In this document: piece by piece, positions 57,990 to 64,000 of the stretch
How the letters are laid out: each line of letters opens with the position of its first letter
Numbering within the stretch: the stretch's first letter is position 1
NCBI GenBank assembly: GCA_051657715.1
Contig: JBOFLF010000015.1
Location: 1-64,000 of the forward strand
Reading direction: 5' to 3'
Source: JBOFBH01 sp051657715
Lineage (GTDB): Bacteria; Actinomycetota; Actinomycetes; Actinomycetales; Angustibacteraceae
Length of the DNA: 64,000 nt
The notes under the pieces: generated by a model
What the model saw: the letters and a program-made list of their open reading frames with translations, nothing else
Databases searched by the model: none
Told to the model about the DNA's origin: nothing
Program-made: the position numbers and the translations under genes

Positions 57990-59608
57990 CACCGCAGCGC
58001 GAGTAACCACTGCAGCAGCAGGCGGGCGCCGAAGCCCGTCCCACCACGGCAGCGCAAGCCAGCGTCCTTGTCACTGCGGGCCGGGCCCGCGATGTCCAGG
58101 TGTGCCCACCGACGACCGCCGGTGAACTCACGCAGGAACAGCGCGGCGGTGATCGCCCCGGCCTTGTTCCGGTCGGTGGATACGTGGCACAGATCCGCGA
58201 CGGCACTGCTCAAGGAGGGCCGATACTCCTCGACCAGCGGCATCCGCCACACCGGTTCGCCGCTGGCCACACCGGCCCGGTCCAACCCGGTCGCCAGGCG
58301 ATCGTCGTCGGTGAACAACGCGGCGTGGCCCCGACCGAGGCCGAGCGTCGCGGCGCCGGTGAGCGTCGCGACGTCCACCACCACATCCGGATCGAGCACG
58401 CTGTCGGCGTACCCGAGAGCGTCAGCCAGCACCAGACGGCCCTCGGCATCGGTGTTGCGGACCTCCACGGTCGTCCCTCCGTACGGCACGACCACGTCAC
58501 CGGGCCGGTACGAGCCGGCCCCGATCGCGTTCTCCGCGAGCGCCAGCAGACCGGTGACCCGCACCCGAACCCCCAGCTGGGCACACCGGAGCAGCACGGC
58601 GAGGACGACGCCCGCACCGGTCATGTCCGTCTTCATCGCCACCATCGCGTCCCGGGGCTTCAGCGACAGGCCACCGGAGTCGAACGTGATGCCCTTGCCG
58701 ATCACCACCACGTGCAGCGGTTCACCGGACCGCCCCCGAGCCGTGGATCGCCCAGCCGGCAATCGATCGGAGGACGGCTGATAGGCCAGCTGCACCATCC
58801 GAGGCGGGTTCACCGACCCGCCTCCTACCGCGACCAGACCGCCGAAACCCGAGCGCGCCAGCTCTCGGTGGTCCCAGACCCGCACGGCAAGTCCTGCTCG
58901 GGTGCCGAACCGCCGGGCGCGACCGGCCAGCCACGCTGGTGTCTTGGTGGACGCCGGAGTCTGGGCCAGGTCTCGCGCCACCACCGTCGCCTGGGCCAGG
59001 CGCGCCCCTCGGTCGAGGTCGGGCTGACCAAGCCGGCCGACCACGTCGACCCGGCGGACTGGCGATGTACCGGTGCTACGGGAGGCCGCGCCCTCGCGTC
59101 CTGTGCCACCGATCCCCACGCGGGCAGGGACGTAGGAGCCGAGCACCAGGCCCTCGGCGAAGGCGCCGGCCGCTGCCGCGGGGATTACGCCCACGCCCAC
59201 GACCAGCCGGTCTCGACCGCGACAGGCACGCGCCAAAGCTGCCCCGGCCGATCGGAACGCGGCCGGGTGGCCGTCACCTAGCCCGAACAGCAACACCCGC
59301 TGGACCGCCTGCGCAACGTCATCACCGGGGTCGGCGTGACCATGGGCGTCGCTGGTGCTCGGTCGGCCCGATGGCGATGACCACGGCACCCGGACGACCT
59401 GGGCCTGCGAGCCGTCGATGTGCTCCAGGTCGATCACAGAATCCAGCGCGATGCCGAGACGCTCCGCCAGCCGCCGGTCCGCAGCGGCGAGCACGGGTCG
59501 TCCGGCAACGGGCCGGACCGGCAGCGCCAGCACGTCCACTACCCCCGCCAGGCCGGTCACCGCGGCCATCGCCGATCCGGGGACCGCCCGGATCTGGAGT
59601 GACCGCAC
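57989..59608 (-). CDS. pepA: Leucyl aminopeptidase (M17)
   Basis: 539 residues from the GTG at 59608 (AGGGAGG Shine-Dalgarno). C-terminal catalytic domain with VIGKGITFDSGGLSLKP (metal Lys and Asp), MKTDMTGAG and NTDAEGRLVLADALGYAD, the M17 signature. The N-terminal domain (about 1-200) is divergent and has two low-complexity insertions. It removes N-terminal residues from peptides as a Zn/Mn hexamer. Confidence 0.93.
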   Translation of the reverse strand: MRSLQIRAVPGSAMAAVTGLAGVVDVLALPVRPVAGRPVLAAADRRLAERLGIALDSVIDLEHIDGSQAQVVRVPWSSPSGRPSTSDAHGHADPGDDVAQAVQRVLLFGLGDGHPAAFRSAGAALARACRGRDRLVVGVGVIPAAAAGAFAEGLVLGSYVPARVGIGGTGREGAASRSTGTSPVRRVDVVGRLGQPDLDRGARLAQATVVARDLAQTPASTKTPAWLAGRARRFGTRAGLAVRVWDHRELARSGFGGLVAVGGGSVNPPRMVQLAYQPSSDRLPAGRSTARGRSGEPLHVVVIGKGITFDSGGLSLKPRDAMVAMKTDMTGAGVVLAVLLRCAQLGVRVRVTGLLALAENAIGAGSYRPGDVVVPYGGTTVEVRNTDAEGRLVLADALGYADSVLDPDVVVDVATLTGAATLGLGRGHAALFTDDDRLATGLDRAGVASGEPVWRMPLVEEYRPSLSSAVADLCHVSTDRNKAGAITAALFLREFTGGRRWAHLDIAGPARSDKDAGLRCRGGTGFGARLLLQWLLALR

Positions 59609-59722
59609 TGCACCTCCCTGTCCTGATCCGCGAGTGGTGATCACCGCAACCTGCCTGAGTCGTCTGACCCTACGACGGGTCGCGCCCGTCAACCGTGGCT
59701 AGCTGACGAACGGGACCACCCG

Positions 59723-59863
59723 ATGGCGGCATCCGGCCAGAACCAGTCACCGGATCTCCCTCCGCAGGAGAAGCCGCGGGTCACCAAGACGACCCGCACC
59801 GTCCGCGCAAGCGTCAACGACGTGGGGTCAGCCCACAGCGCCCTTGAGCGCATCGCCGAGTGA
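59723..59863 (+). CDS. Possible 46-residue small protein
   Basis: An ATG-initiated frame with high G/C in third codon positions (MAASGQNQSPD start, then PRVTKTTRTVRASVNDV, ends ERIAE). Its 3' end overlaps the DUF3117 gene on the other strand by 36 bases. No clear Shine-Dalgarno, no recognised domain. It could be chance. Confidence 0.3.
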   Translation: MAASGQNQSPDLPPQEKPRVTKTTRTVRASVNDVGSAHSALERIAE

Positions 59864-59995
59864 CGTAGCTTCATCCGGGGTCATCTCGACCACCAGCCGA
59901 CCACCGCCGTCCAGCGGCATCCGCATCACGATGTCGCGACCTTCTTTGGTCACCTCGAGCGGACCGTCCCCAGTCCTCGGCTTCATGGCGGCCAT
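59828..59995 (-). CDS. DUF3117 family small protein
   Basis: 55 residues, the full family length. MAAMKPRTGDGPLEVTKE, GRDIVMRMPLDGGGRLVVEMTPDEA and LGDALKGAVG are highly conserved in actinobacteria (M. tuberculosis Rv1211 type). Function unknown. An AAAGGGG Shine-Dalgarno supports the ATG at 59995. Confidence 0.92.
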   Translation of the reverse strand: MAAMKPRTGDGPLEVTKEGRDIVMRMPLDGGGRLVVEMTPDEATSLGDALKGAVG

Positions 59996-60170
59996 TCGCC
60001 GACCCCTTTCGCTGTTCGCGGGCAGCACCGCCGCCCGGTAGGCGGACCACGGGCGGTTGTCGCCGCCTAGTATCCCGCGTAGCCCGGCGACGTGGAAATC
60101 GTGCGTCCGGCAACGCGACGGAGGGCGCGAACCCGGACGAGGTTCGGCCCCTTCAGAAGGAAGGTCTGCC

Positions 60171-61016
60171 GTGACCGGACCGCAACCGACCGCGCAGTCA
60201 GATCCCGCGGACCACGCCAGCGTCGGATGTTCTCGGGACGGCGCGGTCGCCACGGTCCGGTTGCAGCGGCCCGAGACGATGAACTCGCTCGACCTGGCGA
60301 CCAAGACCGCGCTGCTGTCCGCGCTTCGTGAGGTCGCTGATGACCCAGCGGTGCGGGCCGTCGTGCTCACCGGAACCGGTCGCGCGTTCAGCGCCGGCCA
60401 AGACTTGCGCGAGCACGCCGCAGCACTGGACGCAGCGCGGGCCGGGCCGCGCAACGCCGCAGAGCTAGGCCGGACGGTTCGCGAGCACTACAACCCCATC
60501 GCCTCGGTGCTGGCCACCATGCCGAAACCGGTGATCGCCGCGGTGAACGGCATCGCTGCCGGCGCCGGGGCGTCGTTCGCGTTCGCCTGTGACGTCCGGC
60601 TGGTGGCCGCCAGCGCCGGCTTCAACCTGGCTTTCACCGGGATCGGGCTGTCCTGCGACTCTGGTGCGTCCTGGTGGCTGCCCCGATTGGTTGGGTCGGC
60701 AAAGGCCGTCGAACTGCTGCTGATGCCCCGCACCATCGCGGCTGACGAAGCGCTGACCCTCGGCTTGGCCACCCGGGTCGTCGCGGACGACCAGCTGCCG
60801 GCCGCCGCTGCCGAGCTCGCCGGCCTGCTCGCCGCTGGCCCCACCCAGGCGTACGCCGCCGCCCGCCGGGCGCTGGCGTTCTCCGCCAGCCACGACCTGG
60901 CCGCCAGCCTGGCGCATGAGGCCTCCCTGATGGACCAGACCGGGCAGACCGCCGATCACCGGGCTGCCGTCGCCGCCTTTCTCGCCAAACGACGCCCGGT
61001 GTTCGAGGGGCGCTGA
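60171..61016 (+). CDS. Enoyl-CoA hydratase/isomerase family (PaaG-like)
   Basis: 281 residues from the GTG at 60171 (AAGGAAGG Shine-Dalgarno). Crotonase fold with oxyanion-hole segments FSAGQDLRE and NGIAAGAGASFAFACD. The FSAGQDL and SCDSGASWWLPRLVG motifs, with Asp where hydratases have Glu, resemble PaaG (epoxyphenylacetyl-CoA isomerase) more than simple hydratases. No other paa gene is present, so the substrate is open. Confidence 0.85.
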   Translation: MTGPQPTAQSDPADHASVGCSRDGAVATVRLQRPETMNSLDLATKTALLSALREVADDPAVRAVVLTGTGRAFSAGQDLREHAAALDAARAGPRNAAELGRTVREHYNPIASVLATMPKPVIAAVNGIAAGAGASFAFACDVRLVAASAGFNLAFTGIGLSCDSGASWWLPRLVGSAKAVELLLMPRTIAADEALTLGLATRVVADDQLPAAAAELAGLLAAGPTQAYAAARRALAFSASHDLAASLAHEASLMDQTGQTADHRAAVAAFLAKRRPVFEGR

Positions 61017-61038
61017 GGACGCCCGCCGCTGCCCCCGA

Positions 61039-62361
61039 TCAGGGCGGGTAGTCGGTCGGAGGGGTGAAGAGCAGCAGCTCGTGCACCCAGACCGCTTGGC
61101 CCCACAGCCCGATCCCCGCGACCGCGACGATCAGCACCGGCCAGCGCAGCACCCGGGCCAGTACCGCGAACAACGGGAACATCAGCAGCAGGTACCGGAA
61201 CGTACTGGTCCAGGGCTCAGTCACGGCGAGCAGGTAGAACGGGTAGCTCAACGACCAGGCAGCCATCTCTGGGCCGATCGACCGACCCCACCGGGAGGCC
61301 AGCAGCACCAGCAGCGCGATCGCACCCGCTAGCAGCCAGTAGCCGCCACCCGGCCCCCACAACAGCTGAGCGATGCCGACCGCCTGCTGGAACGGCCGCA
61401 CCACACCACCGGTTCGCCAGGCCGCCTGGGTGCGCTCGTACGCGTCCGCGGAACCGACCAGGACACCGACGCTCACCGGCCACAGCACGCTGGACGCGGC
61501 GGTGAACAAGCCGAGCGACACCACGCGCAGCTGGTCCACCCGACTGAACGGCTCCCGGCCCAGGTCACCCCAGCCGAGCACGCCATGGTGCGCGCGGTAT
61601 CGGGCCAGCAGGTGGGCCAGCACCACGACGGCGAACGGCGCGACCACCGGCCGAGTCAGGGCCAGCGCCAGCACGGCGACCGCGCACCAGCCGTACCGTC
61701 GGCGCAGCAGCGCGTCGGTCGCCAGGGCCAGGAGCAACAGGGCCAGGCTCTCGCTGTACGCGATCTGCAGAGCCGGAGCTGATGGCACCGCACACAGCAA
61801 TACCGCACCCCCGAGCGCGGCGCGGCGACCGGCGAGCCGGCGGACTACGCGGGTGACGACGACCACCGCGCAGCCACCCAGCAGCAGGTTCAGCACTACT
61901 GCCGTGGCCGCGAACGGCCAGCCGGTGACCAGCATGACCACCTTGGTGGCATACGGGAAGCCGGGGAAGAACGCCCACGCGTTCTGTTGAACGACACCGG
62001 ATCCGTCAGTGGGCAAAGGCAGCGGATAGCCCTGCTCGGCGATGATCTTGTACCACTGTCCGTCCCACAGCTGCGCCATGGCGCTGTAACCGGACCGCGA
62101 CCCGGTCCACACGCTGGGCAGCTGCTCACCGGCCGCCCGGTCGATCAGCAGCGCCCCCCACACCCGAGTGACGACATACCAGGCGAGCACCAGGACCGCG
62201 TCCGGTAGGTCGCGCACCCGGACGGTCGACCACCGAGCCTTGCCGGCAGCCGGTGCCGCGGACCCGCTCGCGGCCTTCGCCCCGATGGTGGACCGTGCGG
62301 CGGGCGAGGGGTCCGCACGGGTTGCCCCGGTCGGGCCGGCTGGACCGCCTTCCGCGTTCAT
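61039..62361 (-). CDS. PIG-V-like membrane glycosyltransferase
   Basis: 440 residues. About ten hydrophobic segments. The first loop carries WDGQWYKIIAEQGYP after the first helix, the acidic-containing catalytic loop of PIG-V/GT-C mannosyltransferases, followed by NAWAFFPGFP. Probably transfers a sugar from a polyprenyl donor to a cell-envelope lipid or protein. The start overlaps the tag stop by four bases (ATGA). Confidence 0.85.
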   Translation of the reverse strand: MNAEGGPAGPTGATRADPSPAARSTIGAKAASGSAAPAAGKARWSTVRVRDLPDAVLVLAWYVVTRVWGALLIDRAAGEQLPSVWTGSRSGYSAMAQLWDGQWYKIIAEQGYPLPLPTDGSGVVQQNAWAFFPGFPYATKVVMLVTGWPFAATAVVLNLLLGGCAVVVVTRVVRRLAGRRAALGGAVLLCAVPSAPALQIAYSESLALLLLALATDALLRRRYGWCAVAVLALALTRPVVAPFAVVVLAHLLARYRAHHGVLGWGDLGREPFSRVDQLRVVSLGLFTAASSVLWPVSVGVLVGSADAYERTQAAWRTGGVVRPFQQAVGIAQLLWGPGGGYWLLAGAIALLVLLASRWGRSIGPEMAAWSLSYPFYLLAVTEPWTSTFRYLLLMFPLFAVLARVLRWPVLIVAVAGIGLWGQAVWVHELLLFTPPTDYPP

Positions 62362-62945
62362 CGAGGCGCCACGTGACAGCCGGCCAGGTGGTCATCAACC
62401 AGCCCACACGCTTGCATTGCCGCGTACGCGGTGGTCGGCCCGACGAACGCAAAACCCTTGCTCCGCAGCGCCCCGGCCAAGGACCGGGACTCCGCACAGA
62501 TCGCCGGGACGTCGGCCAGGGCCAGCGGACGCGGACGCGGACCAGCCGGCGCGAACGACCAGACGAACGCGTCCAGGCCACCCTCGCCGCGCATCCGCAG
62601 CACTGCGCGAGCGTTGCCGATAGCGGCGGCGATCTTCGCCCGGTTGCGGACGATCCCCGGATCGGCAAGCAGCCTGTCCCGGTCTGCGTCGTCGTAGGTG
62701 GCAACCCGCTCTGGATCGAACCGGTCGAACGCCCGCCGAAACCCCTCCCGCTTGCGCAGGATCGTCAGCCACGACAACCCCGACTGGAACGCCTCCAGCG
62801 TCAACCGCTCGAACAACGCCTGCTCCCCACGCACCACCCGACCCCACTCATGGTCGTGATACGCCAGGTAGTCCGGCGACTGGCCGACCCAACCGCACCG
62901 TGCCCGCCCGTCCGTCCCGACGACGACTCCGGAGTCGGTCGGCAT
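62358..62945 (-). CDS. tag: DNA-3-methyladenine glycosylase I
   Basis: 195 residues. Zinc-snap ligands C17, H30 and the pair H-x3-C near the end (DDHLAGC) have the spacing of E. coli Tag, and HDHEWG and LEAFQSGLSWLTILRKREGFR are conserved. It excises 3-methyladenine from alkylated DNA. A GAGGAGG Shine-Dalgarno precedes the ATG. Same neighbour order as Rv1210. Confidence 0.95.
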   Translation of the reverse strand: MPTDSGVVVGTDGRARCGWVGQSPDYLAYHDHEWGRVVRGEQALFERLTLEAFQSGLSWLTILRKREGFRRAFDRFDPERVATYDDADRDRLLADPGIVRNRAKIAAAIGNARAVLRMRGEGGLDAFVWSFAPAGPRPRPLALADVPAICAESRSLAGALRSKGFAFVGPTTAYAAMQACGLVDDHLAGCHVAPR

Positions 62946-62999
62946 CGCTACCTCCTCATCGCTCTGACCACCTGACCGGCTCGATCGCTGCCCGGACGG

Positions 63000-63533
63000 T
63001 CAACCGGAACCCGTGCCCGACCGTCCTGCCTCATCGGCCCGAGGCTGAGCAACACGCTCTTGGGCGGTGCGCTGGCTGGCGGCCACCCGCTCGACCTCGC
63101 GGGCCATCCGCGCCAGGACCCTGGAGAACACCACTTTCCCGATCACCCGGCTCGCTGTTCGGGCGCCTGGCAGGCGCCGAATCCCCACGATCTCGGCCCG
63201 CTCGACCCACTCGACGGTGCACTGGCCGCCGTGAGCGGTGACGTCGAAGGTTGCCTCGCCGAGCACCACCCGGCCACGCTTGACCACCGTGCACCGGCCG
63301 GCCCGGTCCTGCCGCGGCGGTCGCCACTCGGTGACCGTCATCGGGTCGTCGAACCCGATCGGTCCGAGGCCGGTACGGGCGACGAACGTCGTCCCGACCC
63401 CACCCGGCCCCGGCGAGGTGACCTGGACCGTGGTGAGCGCCACCCACCGTCCATGTGCCGGCCAGTCCGTAAGGGCACGCCAGACCAGATCGACAGGTGC
63501 CTGCACATCCCGCCTGATCGAGAACGTCGCCAC
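63000..63533 (-). CDS. SRPBCC (polyketide cyclase-like) family protein
   Basis: 177 residues from the GTG at 63533, four bases after the DivIVA-like stop, which suggests an operon. VATFSIRRDVQAPVDLVWRALTDWPAHGRWV is the family N-terminus, followed by a beta-grip body (GVGTTFVARTG, TVTEWRPP) and a long C-terminal helix. A lipophilic ligand is likely but unknown. Confidence 0.82.
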   Translation of the reverse strand: MATFSIRRDVQAPVDLVWRALTDWPAHGRWVALTTVQVTSPGPGGVGTTFVARTGLGPIGFDDPMTVTEWRPPRQDRAGRCTVVKRGRVVLGEATFDVTAHGGQCTVEWVERAEIVGIRRLPGARTASRVIGKVVFSRVLARMAREVERVAASQRTAQERVAQPRADEAGRSGTGSG

Positions 63534-63537
63534 CGTG

Positions 63538-63924
63538 TCAGCCCGTCGCACCTGGTGCAGGACTCCCCTGGGCGGTCGTGGAGCCACCCTGCTGGCGCAG
63601 CCGCTGCAGCTGTGCGTCCTGCTCGGCCAACTGCGCGTCCTGCTCGGCGAGCCGCAGATCGCGCTCGGCCACCTCGGCGCGGCGATCAGCGAGCTCGGTC
63701 GCGAACCTGGTCAGCACCTCGTCCACCTCGTCCATCCGGTAGCCGCGGAAGGCCAGCGAGAACCGAACCTCGTCGATGTCGCGTGGGAGCAGGTCGGTGC
63801 TGGGCAGCGGGCTGCTCGGGGTGGACGGCGGAGCGTCGTCTAGCCCCACCCGGATGACGCCCGCGGCGACCACCCCAACCCCGGCGATCACGGCCAGCAC
63901 GACGAGAACCTGCAGCAGACTCAC
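63538..63924 (-). CDS. Membrane-anchored DivIVA-domain protein
   Basis: 128 residues. One N-terminal membrane helix (about 4-24), then LLPRDIDEVRFSLAFRGYRMDEVDEVLTRFATELADR, the DivIVA N-terminal domain, and a short coiled coil with a duplicated LAEQDAQ heptad. It corresponds by context to M. tuberculosis Rv1209. Probably senses membrane curvature or poles; role unknown. Confidence 0.87.
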   Translation of the reverse strand: MSLLQVLVVLAVIAGVGVVAAGVIRVGLDDAPPSTPSSPLPSTDLLPRDIDEVRFSLAFRGYRMDEVDEVLTRFATELADRRAEVAERDLRLAEQDAQLAEQDAQLQRLRQQGGSTTAQGSPAPGATG

Positions 63925-64000
63925 CAGATCATGGTGTCACGAGCCGTAGCCGTCCCGGCATCCCCTGGGACGTCACCGGGCAGTCAGCGGCGGTCACTTC

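Noticed and set aside
1..64000. Ordinary tRNA genes, rRNA, insertion sequences or a replication origin
   Set aside because: Apart from tmRNA, no tRNA cloverleaf, rRNA segment, transposase or DnaA-box cluster was recognised by eye. tRNAscan and an IS search would be the decisive tests.
63931..64000. Plus-strand frame open to the right edge, starting ATG at 63931
   Set aside because: Only 23 codons are visible, with no domain or Shine-Dalgarno, so it cannot be judged.

Overview
The window is chromosomal DNA from a high-GC actinobacterium (Actinomycetota). The support is a WhiB-family regulator, a 180 kDa-type NAD-glutamate dehydrogenase, the gene order prfB-ftsE-ftsX-M23-smpB, and a right-hand block (mgtE-like, DUF1003, mrp, tatB, rseA, sigE, O-methyltransferase, DUF3117, tag, DivIVA-like) that resembles Mycobacterium tuberculosis Rv1209-Rv1232c. 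Genus cannot be fixed from sequence alone. The window has no rRNA, no ordinary tRNA, no insertion sequence, no prophage and no CRISPR array. The only RNA gene seen is tmRNA (ssrA, minus strand, 11356-11723).

Layout. 1-9 kb: metabolic and housekeeping genes (fumarylacetoacetase fragment, RDD membrane protein, SF2 helicase, deoC, secreted M43 protease, DUF3039, and a coupled malic enzyme/VanZ-like/YqgE operon). 9-14 kb: small unknown genes, peptidase E, tmRNA and zwf. 14-22.5 kb: pyruvate carboxylase, then smpB, M23 peptidase, ftsX, ftsE and prfB on the minus strand. 22.7-27.7 kb: a minus-strand Tad pilus operon (cpaF, tadB, tadC, small pilin-like gene, three TadE/TadG-like genes). 27.9-32.3 kb: divergent to it, a 1482-residue FHA-FtsK/SpoIIIE protein built like the type VII secretion ATPase EssC, with no other type VII gene nearby. 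32-41.7 kb: TMEM165-type transporter, whiB1, pdtaS, NAD-GDH and tryptophan dioxygenase. 41.8-48 kb: two VapBC modules around aminopeptidase P, Dps and stress genes. 48-64 kb: the Mycobacterium-like block plus a PilB-type ATPase with a zinc-ribbon tail, leucyl aminopeptidase, a crotonase and a PIG-V-like glycosyltransferase.

Genes that probably act together: ssrA and smpB (ribosome rescue); ftsE, ftsX and the M23 peptidase (ABC-controlled cell-wall hydrolysis at division); the seven tad genes (pilus); sigE, rseA and tatB (envelope stress and export); zwf, pyc, malic enzyme and GDH (central carbon/nitrogen flow).

Two window-wide patterns stand out. First, near-perfect short tandem repeats (13-36 bp units) occur in many unrelated genes and spacers. 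Inside genes the unit length is always a multiple of three. Second, at least nine genes start exactly six bases after a TANNNT -10 hexamer and show no Shine-Dalgarno sequence, as expected for leaderless transcripts. This fixes several start codons.
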